A stretch of DNA of 64,000 nt, taken from assembly GCF_900107015.1 (NCBI RefSeq), contig NZ_FNOI01000004.1, forward strand, positions 248,001 to 312,000, given 5' to 3'. Source of the DNA: Litoreibacter albidus (lineage in GTDB: Bacteria > Pseudomonadota > Alphaproteobacteria > Rhodobacterales > Rhodobacteraceae). Positions 46,540 to 56,172 of the stretch are shown here, piece after piece. Each line of letters opens with the position of its first letter. The stretch's first letter is position 1. Both the position numbers and the translations under genes were made by a program. The notes below the pieces were generated by a model that had not been told where the DNA came from, ran no database searches, and saw nothing but the letters and a program-made list of their open reading frames with translations.

Positions 46540-47430
46540 ATGTTGGACAAACCAGATAACCCCGATCACATGAACGACGACATCCACGCGCTGTTCCACG
46601 GCGCGCCCTCGACCACTGAGTTCAAGAAGCTTCGCAAACGTATCATCCGCGATACGCGGCAAGCCATTGACGACTTTGGCATGGTGGAGCGCGGGGCCAA
46701 ATGGCTGGTCTGCCTCTCCGGCGGGAAAGACAGCTACACGCTGCTAGCCGCGCTGACAGAGCTGCAGTGGCGCGGCCTGCTGCCTGTCGAAATACTGGCG
46801 TGCAATCTGGATCAAGGCCAACCCAACTTTCCGGCAACCGTCTTGCCAGAGTTTCTTAAAAAGATGGGCGTGCCGCACCGCATCGAGTATCAAGACACTT
46901 ACTCAATTGTAAAAGACAAGGTCCCAGCTGGCCGCACGTATTGCGCGCTCTGCTCGCGTCTGCGCCGCGGAAACCTGTACCGCATCGCCCGCGAAGAGGG
47001 GTGCTCCGCAGTTGTTTTGGGCCACCATCGCGATGACATTCTGGAGACGTTTTTCCTGAACCTGTTTCACGGATCGCGCCTCTCGGCGATGCCGCCCAAG
47101 CTGCTAAACGAGGAAGGCGACGTGTTCGTCTACCGTCCGCTGGCCTATGTGTCAGAGGCCGATTGCGAGCGGTTTGCGCGTGATATGAACTACCCGATCA
47201 TCCCCTGCGATCTGTGTGGCTCCCAAGACGGGCTTCAGCGACAGAACATCAAACAAATGCTTGACCTGTGGGAGCAGAGATCACCCGGCCGGCGACAGAA
47301 GATGTTTAGGGCGTTGGGCAACACCAATCCGTCGCACCTGCTCGACACCAGCCTGTTCGACTTTGCAGCGTTGACCCGCGATCAGGGACAAATTGAACAA
47401 AACCCTCCTGACTTGCTGTCGGGTGATTAA
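46540..47430 (+). CDS. ttcA: tRNA 2-thiocytidine biosynthesis protein TtcA
   Basis: Thiolates cytidine 32 in certain tRNAs. The 296-residue protein has the PP-loop [10 protein letters not shown] near residue 66, which adenylates the target, and the cysteines for the iron-sulfur cluster in [11 protein letters not shown] with a third in CDLCGSQDG. Length and motifs are standard. An internal ATG ten codons later (MNDDIHALF) could be the start. It stands between lysR and the EAL protein. Confidence 0.96.
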   Translation: MLDKPDNPDHMNDDIHALFHGAPSTTEFKKLRKRIIRDTRQAIDDFGMVERGAKWLVCLSGGKDSYTLLAALTELQWRGLLPVEILACNLDQGQPNFPATVLPEFLKKMGVPHRIEYQDTYSIVKDKVPAGRTYCALCSRLRRGNLYRIAREEGCSAVVLGHHRDDILETFFLNLFHGSRLSAMPPKLLNEEGDVFVYRPLAYVSEADCERFARDMNYPIIPCDLCGSQDGLQRQNIKQMLDLWEQRSPGRRQKMFRALGNTNPSHLLDTSLFDFAALTRDQGQIEQNPPDLLSGD

Positions 47431-47488
47431 CACGCTGCAAAGCATGCTTGCCTAACCTTCCCTTTGTCCGAGTGTGAAAGGGAAGTTG

Positions 47489-49003
47489 ATGAAACGGCAA
47501 TGGGCGTGGACAACACAAGTATTCAGGTCGGCTTTCGTAACGCGCTGCGGCCTCGCTGCACTCCCGTTAATTGCAGGTGTCTCTTTCGCGACGTCGCAAT
47601 GGCAAGTGCTGGCGGTGGCCAGCTTCGCCCTCCCCGTACTCCTACTGGGCATTCGCCCCTTACACGCACGACCATATCGCTTGCAGTTACGCAGCGGGGG
47701 CAAAGCTGGTCTAGATGCCGCGCTTGATGAGGCAATGACCTCGTCAGATGGGAACCATCGATGTGCTGCGGTACTTCTCGAACTTGATGCGCAGGCCAAA
47801 CTGCAAAATGCTTGGGGCGCTGATGGCGTGGAAACGATCATGGCCACTTTGGCTGATCGGCTCTGCTCCGTTCTGCGCCCTGGCGACGTTATCGTGCAAC
47901 TGGACGGGAATCGCTTCGCGCTCGCCTTAGCAAACATCAGAACACCAGAGCTAGGCGCTATTATTTCTTTAATCGAACGCCTGCAAAAAGCCGCGAGTGG
48001 CTCCATCATCCTCGATGATACCAGTACCTACGTCACGTTAAGCGCAGGGTTTTGCCTGGAACACCGTGCACCGGAGAGAAACGCGCAATCGTTGCGCCGC
48101 GCCGCAGCCCTTGCGTTAGAGGACGCAAAGTCCAAGGGGCCTGAAGGGTTACGCGGGTATTCGACCGACACCCCCACTCCATGCGCAGCGACGGATTCCT
48201 GCCAAGAAGAGGTTCTGGAAGCGCTGCAAAGCGGCCAGATCATCGCGTGGTTTCAACCGCAGATATCTACCGAGACCGGCCAAGTCACAGGATTTGAGGC
48301 CCTTGCCCGATGGAACCACCCGACACGCGGCATCCTCCCGCCAGCAGGGTTTCTGAGCGCGATGGAGGATGCGAACGCGATGGAGCAACTTAGTGAAACG
48401 ATGCTTCAACATGCGTTGCGCGCCATTCGCGCGTGGGACGCTTCAGGTTTTAACATTGCGTCCGTCGCTGTTAATTTTTCCACGCAGGACTTGCGCAACC
48501 CCAGCCTAGTTGAGCGAATCAAGTGGGATGTGGATCGTTTCGAAATGGTCCCATCGCGATTGACGGTGGAGATACTGGAAACAGTGGTGTCGGAGAATGA
48601 GGACGACATGATCACGCGCAATATCAGAGCGTTAGGGAGCCAAGGCTACAACATTGATCTAGACGACTTCGGAACCGGCCACGCCTCCTTGGCGAACATT
48701 CGTCGCTTTAAAGTCGACCGCATCAAGATCGATCGCTCATTCGTCACACGTGCTGATGACGACCCTGAGCAACGGCGCATGATCAACGCCATCGTCAGCA
48801 TGGCGGAGCAAATGGGTGTCAAAACACTTGCTGAAGGCGTTGAAACCCTCGGTGAGAAAAGCATCCTGTCGCAGCTCGGCTGCACGCATATGCAGGGCTA
48901 TGCGATTGCTCGCCCGATGCCATTCGAGCAAACGCTTGTGTGGCTCAAAGAGCACCAGAGCCGGCTGTCGAAAATGAACTACGTTCCAAGACGCGCCGGA
49001 TAG
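47489..49003 (+). CDS. GGDEF/EAL protein, likely c-di-GMP phosphodiesterase
   Basis: A 504-residue protein. One or two N-terminal membrane helices (about 15-55) are followed by a GGDEF-like domain (about 80-225) whose signature has become LDGNRF, so it should not make c-di-GMP. A complete EAL domain covers about 235-495, with FEALARWNHP, VNFSTQDL, DDFGTGHASLANI and KIDRSFV, which holds the metal and catalytic residues. The start was chosen for the AAAGGGAAG site; an earlier GTG is in frame. It precedes yidC. Confidence 0.92.
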   Translation: MKRQWAWTTQVFRSAFVTRCGLAALPLIAGVSFATSQWQVLAVASFALPVLLLGIRPLHARPYRLQLRSGGKAGLDAALDEAMTSSDGNHRCAAVLLELDAQAKLQNAWGADGVETIMATLADRLCSVLRPGDVIVQLDGNRFALALANIRTPELGAIISLIERLQKAASGSIILDDTSTYVTLSAGFCLEHRAPERNAQSLRRAAALALEDAKSKGPEGLRGYSTDTPTPCAATDSCQEEVLEALQSGQIIAWFQPQISTETGQVTGFEALARWNHPTRGILPPAGFLSAMEDANAMEQLSETMLQHALRAIRAWDASGFNIASVAVNFSTQDLRNPSLVERIKWDVDRFEMVPSRLTVEILETVVSENEDDMITRNIRALGSQGYNIDLDDFGTGHASLANIRRFKVDRIKIDRSFVTRADDDPEQRRMINAIVSMAEQMGVKTLAEGVETLGEKSILSQLGCTHMQGYAIARPMPFEQTLVWLKEHQSRLSKMNYVPRRAG

Positions 49004-49124
49004 CCGCGTCCCACCCCATGCGTGTGACCAAGCAAGAACGCGTGATCAGCCAATACCGCTTGACCTTTCGGTCCCCAGCCTGTTGAACCACCATGACTTA
49101 AAATTGACAGGTGGCGGCCCCCAA

Positions 49125-50951
49125 ATGGACGATCAAAACAAGAACCTCATTCTTGCAACAGCGCTCAGCTTTTTGGTGATCCTAGGCTGGTTCTTCATCT
49201 TCCCACCAGAAGATGTCGCGGTCGATCCGAATGCCAGCTCGCCCAGTGTCGCGCAGACCGACGGGTCAGCCGTTCTTCCGCCAGCAACAACCGCGCCTAC
49301 GTCTATTGCGACGCCGGCCATGGTCGCAGAAACACGGGCAACAGCACTAGCCGAAAACACCCGCCTGAAAATCGAAACCCCAAGGCTGAACGGGTCCATC
49401 TCCCTGACCGGCGGCCGCCTTGATGACTTATCCTTGACGACATACCGCGAGACGCTCGACGCGGAGTCTGACAACGTCACGCTTTTGTCGCCAGTCGGAA
49501 CCGACAACGCTTATTACGCCCTTTACGGCTGGGCCCCGTCAGGCACGTTGACATACGAACAGGTTCCGGGCGCGAACACTCAGTGGACCCTCGCTCAGGG
49601 CGACACACTTGCCCCCAATGCTCCCGTCACACTGACATGGGACAACGGCGCTGGCCTGCTTTTCAGCCGCACTTTCACCGTTGACGAAAACTTTATGTTC
49701 ACGGTCACCCAAAAGGTTGAGAACGCTTCAGGAACCGCGCAACGCATTCAGCCTTACGGCATCGTGGCCCGCCACGGCGAACCGGAAATCGAAGGTTTCT
49801 TTATCGCCCACGAGGGCGTTGTTGTGATGGCCGATGGTGTGCTGAGCGAGATCGACTACGACGACATGCCCGAACTGCCGAACGTCGCACGTGAAGCGGC
49901 CAACGCCGAGGTGTCCGAAGTCGGAGCAAACGGTTGGATCGGCTTTGCCGACAAATACTGGATGACCACGCTGATCCCTGATGGCGCAACCCCCTTCACA
50001 TCCGTCGTCAAATACGTCCCAAGCGCCGATATCTACCAGACGGAAGCCCGCCTGCAGCCCGTCGACATCGCGGCTGGTGCCTCTGCAGAGGTGACCACGC
50101 GCCTGTTCGCCGGCGCGAAAGAATGGGAAGAAATCAAATCCTATGAAGCGAATGGCGTTTACAACTTCATCGACAGCATTGACTGGGGTTGGTTCTTCTT
50201 CCTGACCAAGCCAATCTTCGCGGTGCTACACTGGCTCAACACAATTATCGGGAACATGGGTTGGTCGATCATTGCGCTGACATTGCTTATCAAGGCGCTG
50301 CTCTTCCCGCTGGCATATAAGTCATATGTCTCCATGGCGAAGATGAAAGAACTCCAGCCTCGCATGGAGAAAATCAAGGAAAAGGCCGGGGACGACCGCC
50401 AAAAGCTTCAGCAAGAGATGATGGAGCTTTACAAGAAAGAGAAGGTTAACCCCGCCGCCGGTTGCTTGCCGATTTTGCTGCAAATTCCGATCTTCTTCTC
50501 GCTCTATAAGGTTATTTTCAACACCATCGAACTGCGCCACGCGCCGTGGATTGGCTGGATTCGCGATTTGTCCGCGCCAGACCCGTCGTCCATTCTGAAC
50601 CTGTTCGGCGCACTGCCCTATGCAACCCCAGAGCCCGGCTCGATTTTCTTCATCTTCTCGCTTGGCGTGCTGCCGATCATCCTTGGCGTCTCCATGTGGC
50701 TGCAGCAAAAGCTGAACCCAGCCCCCACCGACGCCACACAAGCGATGATCTTTGCTTGGATGCCGTGGGTCTTCATGTTCATGTTGGGTAGCTTCGCATC
50801 CGGTCTGGTCATCTACTGGATCGCCAACAACATTATCACCTTCATCCAGCAGTACTCGATCATGCGGTCCCAAGGGTACAAGCCGGACATTTTTGGAAAC
50901 ATCAAGTCCGGGTTCCAACGGAAAAAAGCGACTGAAGGCGACAAAAAATGA
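49125..50951 (+). CDS. yidC: Membrane protein insertase YidC
   Basis: A 608-residue YidC/Oxa1 insertase. Residues 5-23 are the first helix (KNLILATALSFLVILGWFFIF), the large periplasmic beta domain lies at about 60-345, and the conserved five-helix core follows (SMAKMKELQPRMEKIKEK with the positively charged hairpin, then INPAAGCLPILLQIPIFFSLYKV-type segment). It inserts inner-membrane proteins with or without Sec. The ATG giving MDDQNKN was chosen over an upstream in-frame start. Its stop overlaps the MOSC gene. Confidence 0.97.
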   Translation: MDDQNKNLILATALSFLVILGWFFIFPPEDVAVDPNASSPSVAQTDGSAVLPPATTAPTSIATPAMVAETRATALAENTRLKIETPRLNGSISLTGGRLDDLSLTTYRETLDAESDNVTLLSPVGTDNAYYALYGWAPSGTLTYEQVPGANTQWTLAQGDTLAPNAPVTLTWDNGAGLLFSRTFTVDENFMFTVTQKVENASGTAQRIQPYGIVARHGEPEIEGFFIAHEGVVVMADGVLSEIDYDDMPELPNVAREAANAEVSEVGANGWIGFADKYWMTTLIPDGATPFTSVVKYVPSADIYQTEARLQPVDIAAGASAEVTTRLFAGAKEWEEIKSYEANGVYNFIDSIDWGWFFFLTKPIFAVLHWLNTIIGNMGWSIIALTLLIKALLFPLAYKSYVSMAKMKELQPRMEKIKEKAGDDRQKLQQEMMELYKKEKVNPAAGCLPILLQIPIFFSLYKVIFNTIELRHAPWIGWIRDLSAPDPSSILNLFGALPYATPEPGSIFFIFSLGVLPIILGVSMWLQQKLNPAPTDATQAMIFAWMPWVFMFMLGSFASGLVIYWIANNIITFIQQYSIMRSQGYKPDIFGNIKSGFQRKKATEGDKK

Positions 50952-51691
50952 CGGCAACTCTCGCCCCTATCTGGCGCCACCCCGTCAAATCACATGGGCG
51001 GGAGCAGCTCTCCGAGGTGTCCCTTGAAGCTGGCAAGACAATGCCATGGGACAGAACTTGGGCGGTGGCGCATGAAGGTGCACGCACGGACGGCACAGAC
51101 TGGGCACCTTGCGCGAACTTTTCGCGCGGGGCCAAAGCCCCCCAACTCATGGCAATCGCGTGTAAGTTGGATGAGGCCACAGAGGCGCTAACCCTGTCGC
51201 ACCCCGACCAAGAGACCGTGACCCTACACCCGGAGCGCGACAGTGCTCAGCTGATGGAGTGGGTCAAACCCCTGATGCCAGAAAACCGCGCGCAATCCAC
51301 GCGGGTCGTTCGCGTGGACGGACGCGGCATGACTGATACTCCGTTTCCATCACTGTCCATTGCCAACATCGCGACGCATCGCGCAGTGGAAGGCGCGTTA
51401 AATACGCCCCTATCTATGCAGCGCTGGCGCGCGAACCTTTGGTTAGACGGATTGGAGCCATGGGAAGAATTTGGCTGGATCGGAAAAACACTGCGCATTG
51501 GCGACGTCGAATTCACTATCGAGGAACGCATCACGCGCTGCCTCGCCACAACCGCGAACCCCGAAACCGGTGAGCGCGACGCAGACACGTTGGGCGCGTT
51601 AAAAACTTGGGACCACCAAGATTTTGGGGTCTATGCTGTCGTCAAAACGTCAGGCATCATCCGCAGCGGCGATAAGGCATATATCACATGA
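50948..51691 (+). CDS. MOSC domain protein
   Basis: A 247-residue protein with an N-terminal beta-barrel (MOSC_N: ATLAPIWRHPVKSHGREQLSEV) and a MOSC domain with the conserved cysteine in ITRCLATTANPETGERD near residue 197. Such proteins bind molybdopterin or move sulfur and reduce N-hydroxylated bases (YiiM/YcbX). It is coupled by overlaps to both yidC and the GTPase gene. The position between yidC and engB is a common Rhodobacterales order. Confidence 0.92.
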   Translation: MTATLAPIWRHPVKSHGREQLSEVSLEAGKTMPWDRTWAVAHEGARTDGTDWAPCANFSRGAKAPQLMAIACKLDEATEALTLSHPDQETVTLHPERDSAQLMEWVKPLMPENRAQSTRVVRVDGRGMTDTPFPSLSIANIATHRAVEGALNTPLSMQRWRANLWLDGLEPWEEFGWIGKTLRIGDVEFTIEERITRCLATTANPETGERDADTLGALKTWDHQDFGVYAVVKTSGIIRSGDKAYIT

Positions 51692-52341
51692 CCAGTTTTA
51701 CATTCTCAGTCGCTGAGGAACCCACTTCCGAGGAAATCGAAAAAGGCCGCGTTCTGTTTGCCGGCGAAACCGACTTCCTGAAGGGTGTCGTGGCGATGGA
51801 TGGCATGCCGCCCGCTGATCGGTTGGAAGTCTGCTTCGCAGGCCGCTCCAACGTGGGTAAGTCCAGCCTGATCAATGCTTTGACGGGCCGGAAGGCCTTG
51901 GCGCGTACGTCCAACACACCCGGCCGCACCCAAGAGATCAACTTCTTTACGCTCGCTGAAAGCCACTACCTTGTCGACCTTCCGGGCTATGGCTTTGCCG
52001 AGGCACCGGTGGCGATTGTCCAAAAATGGCAGCGCCTGTTGAAGGCTTATCTTTCAGGCCGCCAAACGCTTCGGCGTGCGTTCGTGCTGATCGACTCGCG
52101 GCACGGTGTGAAAGCCGTGGATGAAGAAATCCTGTCGCTATTGAATAAATCCGCTGTGACATTTCAGGTTGTTCTGACAAAAACAGACAAGTTGAAAAAG
52201 GGTGAGCTTGAGAAAGTCATCGCGCAGGTCAGCACCGCCTTGCAAAAGCACCCCGCTGCATTTCCAGAGATCGTTTTGACCTCTTCTGAGAAAGGCCTAG
52301 GCATCCCGACGCTGCGCCATATAATCGGCACATTGGTTTAA
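51688..52341 (+). CDS. engB: Ribosome biogenesis GTPase EngB (YihA)
   Basis: A 217-residue GTPase needed for assembly of the large ribosomal subunit. G1 is GRSNVGKSSLIN, G2 includes TSNTPGRTQEINFF, G3 is DLPGYGFA, G4 is TKTDKLKKG, and G5 is in LTSSEKGLG. It overlaps MOSC by four bases. Standard length. Confidence 0.97.
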   Translation: MTSFTFSVAEEPTSEEIEKGRVLFAGETDFLKGVVAMDGMPPADRLEVCFAGRSNVGKSSLINALTGRKALARTSNTPGRTQEINFFTLAESHYLVDLPGYGFAEAPVAIVQKWQRLLKAYLSGRQTLRRAFVLIDSRHGVKAVDEEILSLLNKSAVTFQVVLTKTDKLKKGELEKVIAQVSTALQKHPAAFPEIVLTSSEKGLGIPTLRHIIGTLV

Positions 52342-52404
52342 ACCCAGCCACCTTGCCACCGTTCGGCAGGTCACCAATTCACCCAAGTAACCGACCGGCT
52401 CCAA

Positions 52405-53274
52405 ATGAAACAACAGACCGCAATGAACAGCAACTGGATCGAAACTGCCAAAACCTTGTCGGCGGCCCTGCCATACCTGCAGCGCTACGACGATGCGATC
52501 GTGGTTATCAAATTGGGCGGCCACGCGATGGGCAGCGACGAGGCGATGGACCTCTTCGCACGCGACGTCGTTTTGATGCAGCAAGTCGGCATTAACCCTG
52601 TGATTGTTCACGGCGGCGGCCCGATGATCAACGACATGCTCGCGCGTCTTGGTGTGCAGTCTGAATTCGTCAACGGCAAGCGCGTCACCGATGCTGCAAC
52701 TGTAGAAGTTGTGGAAATGGTCTTGTCTGGCTCGGTTAACAAGAGGATCGTGCAAGCCATCAACCAGCAAGGCGGTCGTGGGGTTGGCCTGTCCGGAAAA
52801 GACGCCGCCATGATCCGCTGCACCGCATCCCAACCAGAGTTGGGCTTCGTCGGGGAACCGGTCGATGTGAACCCAAAAGTCCTGCACCAGATGTTTGCAG
52901 CAAATATCATACCCGTTATCGCCCCCTTGGGCTTCGGTGAGGACGGCGAGACGTTTAACATCAACGGCGACACAGCCGCAGGTGCCATCGCCGCCGCGCT
53001 GAAGGCGGACCGTTTGCTGCTGCTGACCGATGTAGCTGGGGTGAAGGACGCCAGCGGCGAAGTGGTAACGGAGTTGACCGCGTCCTACATCCGTAAGCTC
53101 ACGGAAGACGGCGTTATAGCAGGCGGCATGATACCCAAAACGGAAACCGCCCTTGCCGCCTTGGACGGTGGTGTTCGCGCTGCGGTTATCCTTGACGGGC
53201 GCGCACCCAATGCTTGCCTGTTGGAGCTGTTCACGCCGCATGGTGCGGGATCCATGATCCGTCAGGACAGCTAA
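52405..53274 (+). CDS. argB: Acetylglutamate kinase
   Basis: Second step of arginine synthesis, phosphorylating N-acetylglutamate. The 289 residues contain [11 protein letters not shown] (phosphate binding), [12 protein letters not shown], the arginine-inhibition loop typical of the hexameric form, and [23 protein letters not shown] at the end. A second ATG six codons in (MNSNWIE) may be the true start. It closes the engB-side run and precedes the fatty-acid-hydroxylase gene by 85 bases. Confidence 0.97.
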   Translation: MKQQTAMNSNWIETAKTLSAALPYLQRYDDAIVVIKLGGHAMGSDEAMDLFARDVVLMQQVGINPVIVHGGGPMINDMLARLGVQSEFVNGKRVTDAATVEVVEMVLSGSVNKRIVQAINQQGGRGVGLSGKDAAMIRCTASQPELGFVGEPVDVNPKVLHQMFAANIIPVIAPLGFGEDGETFNINGDTAAGAIAAALKADRLLLLTDVAGVKDASGEVVTELTASYIRKLTEDGVIAGGMIPKTETALAALDGGVRAAVILDGRAPNACLLELFTPHGAGSMIRQDS

Positions 53275-53359
53275 GCAACCGGCACACTTATGTGTGAGCA
53301 GCCAAGCCCAATGCACGCCACCCCTTGCCAGCCTGCAGCAACGCCGTAGGTTGAAGGTC

Positions 53360-54154
53360 ATGGAAAACGAAGCTCTCGTCCGATTGGTGGTCTTTGCAGG
53401 CCTGTTCGCGCTCTTTGCTGCTGTGGAGGCCTTCGCCCCCCGCCGTAACCGCACACAAACGCGCAAAGCGCGCTGGACGACGAACTGGGCCATCATCATT
53501 CTTGATACCGTCACGCTGCGTGCGATGGCTGTATTCTTGCCACTCCTCGCCGTGGGCGCGGCTTATGACGCCTCATCTAAAGGCTGGGGGATTTTCAATA
53601 CACTGGATTGGCCCGTTTGGATCGAAGTGGTGCTGGCCATCCTGATCCTTGATTTTGCAATCTGGGCGCAGCATCTGATTACGCACAAGGTACCGCTACT
53701 GTGGCGTCTGCATCAGGTCCACCACGCGGACGTCGACATAGACGTCACCACGGCCATCCGCTTTCACCCCATTGAGATCGGCCTGTCCATGCTGCTCAAG
53801 ATCGGGCTGGTCTATGCCTTGGGCCCCGCAGCGGTGGCCGTCATCTTGTTCGAGATCATCCTGAACGGCACAGCCATGTTCAATCACGCAAACATCAAGC
53901 TGCCGCTACGGCTGGACGCAGTGCTTCGCCGCGTTCTTGTGACACCCGACATGCACCGCGTGCACCATTCGGTCCACCGCGCTGAACATGACAGCAACTA
54001 CGGTTTTTCCCTATCAATCTGGGACCGCATGTTTCGCACCTACATTGCCCAACCGAGTGAGGGACACGACGACATGAAGATCGGGTTACGCTGGCAAGAC
54101 GGCCGCCCGTCAAAACTCGGCTGGACCCTTGCCCTGCCATTTCGCAACAAATGA
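53360..54154 (+). CDS. Fatty acid hydroxylase / sterol desaturase family protein
   Basis: A 264-residue membrane di-iron oxygenase with four hydrophobic segments and the histidine boxes HLITHK, then HQVHH (residues 120-125), and a late HRVHHSVHRAEHDSN. The family hydroxylates or desaturates lipids, sterols or carotenoids; the substrate is unknown. The ATG was chosen at MENEALVRL; earlier codons lack a site. It overlaps the ferredoxin-like gene by four bases, and that protein might supply electrons. Confidence 0.9.
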   Translation: MENEALVRLVVFAGLFALFAAVEAFAPRRNRTQTRKARWTTNWAIIILDTVTLRAMAVFLPLLAVGAAYDASSKGWGIFNTLDWPVWIEVVLAILILDFAIWAQHLITHKVPLLWRLHQVHHADVDIDVTTAIRFHPIEIGLSMLLKIGLVYALGPAAVAVILFEIILNGTAMFNHANIKLPLRLDAVLRRVLVTPDMHRVHHSVHRAEHDSNYGFSLSIWDRMFRTYIAQPSEGHDDMKIGLRWQDGRPSKLGWTLALPFRNK

Positions 54155-54813
54155 CCTTGGACGAATTGCGCGCCCGCTGTCGTAACGTCAACTTGGACAT
54201 TCTGGGGGCATTTCATCCCAAACCTGAAGACTTAGCCCCCGAAGGCTGCGGCACACTGGTGCTGCTCGGCCCGAATGAGCCTGGATTTTGGGACGCGTTC
54301 ACAGCCTCACCTGAGTGGCGGGACGATGCTGCCGACCCTATGGATCGGTGGTCCCTTCGCGTCATCAACGACCTCGCGCAGCAGCTTCATGCGACCGCGC
54401 TGTTCCCCTTTGGTGGTCCTCCGTATCAGCCGTTCTTTCGCTGGGCCTTGGCATCGGGCCATGCGTGGCAAAGCCCCGTGTCGTTGCTCGTGCACGCAGA
54501 AGCCGGGTTAATGGTCTCTTACCGCGGCGCCTTGGCCCTGCCTGACCGGTTGGAGTTGCCACCGCCCTGTACACGCCCCTGCGATAGCTGTGCGGTCGAA
54601 CCATGCCTGACGGCCTGCCCCTCCGGCGCGCTGACTGCGGCTGGCTATGACGTCCCCAAATGCCACGACCACCTCGATACGCCAGCAGGCCGAACGCAGC
54701 TGACCAAGGGCTGCAACGTGCGCCGCGCTTGCCCGCTGTCCCAAAGCTATGGCAGGGTGGAGGAACAGTCGGCGTATCACATGTCGATATTTCACAAGGG
54801 GGCCGCTACTTGA
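54151..54813 (+). CDS. Ferredoxin-like 4Fe-4S protein
   Basis: A 220-residue cytoplasmic protein. The C-terminal third has cysteines CTRPCDSCAVEPC, CLTACPSGAL and GCNVRRACPLS, enough for one or two 4Fe-4S clusters, resembling the cluster part of the QueG family. The first two-thirds are like the B12-free QueG-related N-terminus. Usually annotated only as ferredoxin. Both ends overlap neighbours (ATGA with the hydroxylase; TTGA with sixA). Confidence 0.8.
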   Translation: MTLDELRARCRNVNLDILGAFHPKPEDLAPEGCGTLVLLGPNEPGFWDAFTASPEWRDDAADPMDRWSLRVINDLAQQLHATALFPFGGPPYQPFFRWALASGHAWQSPVSLLVHAEAGLMVSYRGALALPDRLELPPPCTRPCDSCAVEPCLTACPSGALTAAGYDVPKCHDHLDTPAGRTQLTKGCNVRRACPLSQSYGRVEEQSAYHMSIFHKGAAT

Positions 54814-55322
54814 AACTCATCCTCACCCGCCACGCCAAATCCAGCTGGAACGACTTGACGCTGGACGATCACGACAGACCACTTAACGAGAGGGGGCAGT
54901 CAGCAGCACAACGGATGGGAAATTGGGTTCAGGGCCGCAGGCACACCCCCTCGCAAGTGCTGTCCTCAGACGCCGCCCGCGCCAAGGAAACCGCGGAGCT
55001 GATGATCTATGAGATGGGAAATGCACCGAGCCTCACTCTAGACGCGGGCCTTTATCATGCCTCTGCAGATACCATTCTTGCCCGCATTCAGCGCGCGCCT
55101 AAGGGTGATTTGATGATTGTAGGGCACAATCCCGGAATGGCGGAGCTGGCGGCGCGTATCGTGGACGTGCGCCCGGTGCACGACCGCTTTTCGGTCTACC
55201 CGACGACAGCAACCTTGATCACCGAAGTACCAGTAGATGACTGGGCTGATCTGAAATTTGGCATGGCGCGTGTCATACAGTTCATCGTCCCGCGCGAACT
55301 GAAAGAGCTGAACACAGCCTAG
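54810..55322 (+). CDS. sixA: Histidine phosphatase, SixA family
   Basis: A 170-residue phosphatase with RHAKSSWND (the nucleophilic histidine and first arginine of the RHG motif) and the second histidine in IVGHNPGM. The family removes phosphate from phosphohistidine, in E. coli on ArcB, but other targets are possible. It starts with TTG overlapping the stop of the upstream gene (TTGA), with GGGGGCC upstream. It is the last gene before a strong bidirectional terminator. Confidence 0.88.
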   Translation: MKLILTRHAKSSWNDLTLDDHDRPLNERGQSAAQRMGNWVQGRRHTPSQVLSSDAARAKETAELMIYEMGNAPSLTLDAGLYHASADTILARIQRAPKGDLMIVGHNPGMAELAARIVDVRPVHDRFSVYPTTATLITEVPVDDWADLKFGMARVIQFIVPRELKELNTA

Positions 55323-55340
55323 AACCTGTACATCGAATGC

Positions 55341-55377
55341 AAAAAAGGCCCCGACAAATACTCGGGGCCTTTTTTGT
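55341..55377. terminator. Bidirectional terminator between sixA and aapP
   Basis: AAAAAAGGCCCCGA pairs perfectly with TCGGGGCCTTTTTT (14 bp, loop CAAATAC). Runs of A and T on both sides let it end both sixA and the minus-strand aap operon. Confidence 0.95.
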
Positions 55378-55391
55378 GTTTTTTCTCAGCC

Positions 55392-56159
55392 TTAGTGACC
55401 CAAAATCTGGCTCAGGAACAATTGTGTACGTTCCGATTTGGGGTTGTTGAAGAATTCTTCCGGCTCGTTCTGCTCCACAATTTGTCCCGCATCCATGAAG
55501 ATCACGCGGTTGGCAACCTGACGTGCGAAGCCCATTTCGTGGGTCACACAGAGCATGGTCATGCCTTCTTCCGCCAGCTCGATCATGGTGTCGAGCACCT
55601 CTTTGATCATCTCGGGGTCAAGCGCAGATGTCGGTTCGTCGAACAGCATAATGCGTGGCTGCATGCACAAAGAACGCGCGATCGCCACACGCTGCTGCTG
55701 GCCACCCGAAAGCTGACCGGGGTACTTGTCGGCCTGCTCAGGAATTTTGACCTTCTCAAGGAAATGCATCGCGATTTCTTCGGCTTCTTTCTTAGGTGTT
55801 TTGCGCACCCAGATCGGTGCCAGCGTGCAGTTCTCCAAAATGGTGAGATGTGGGAACAGGTTGAAGTGCTGGAAGCACATGCCAACCTCGGAGCGGATTT
55901 TGTCGATGTTTTTCAGATCGGACGACAGCACCGTGCCATCCACAACGATCTTGCCCTTCTGGTGCTCTTCCAGCGCGTTAATGCACCGGATGAGTGTGGA
56001 TTTACCCGAGCCGGACGGCCCGCAGATCACGATACGTTCGCCGCGCTGCACGGTCAGATCAATATCGCGCAGCACGTGAAACGTGCCGTACCACTTGTTC
56101 ATGTTCGTGATCTCGATCGCGACTTCGTCGGAGACCGTCATTTGGGATGCTTGGTTCAT
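55392..56159 (-). CDS. aapP: General L-amino acid ABC transporter ATPase
   Basis: A 255-residue ATPase of the AapP/BztD group. Walker A is [15 protein letters not shown], the signature [15 protein letters not shown], Walker [14 protein letters not shown], and the switch histidine is in VTHEMGFA. It drives uptake of glutamate, aspartate and other L-amino acids with AapQ, AapM and AapJ. Last gene of the aapJQMP operon, 13 bases after aapM. Confidence 0.95.
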   Translation of the reverse strand: MNQASQMTVSDEVAIEITNMNKWYGTFHVLRDIDLTVQRGERIVICGPSGSGKSTLIRCINALEEHQKGKIVVDGTVLSSDLKNIDKIRSEVGMCFQHFNLFPHLTILENCTLAPIWVRKTPKKEAEEIAMHFLEKVKIPEQADKYPGQLSGGQQQRVAIARSLCMQPRIMLFDEPTSALDPEMIKEVLDTMIELAEEGMTMLCVTHEMGFARQVANRVIFMDAGQIVEQNEPEEFFNNPKSERTQLFLSQILGH

Positions 56160-56172
56160 TGTTAAGGTCTCC

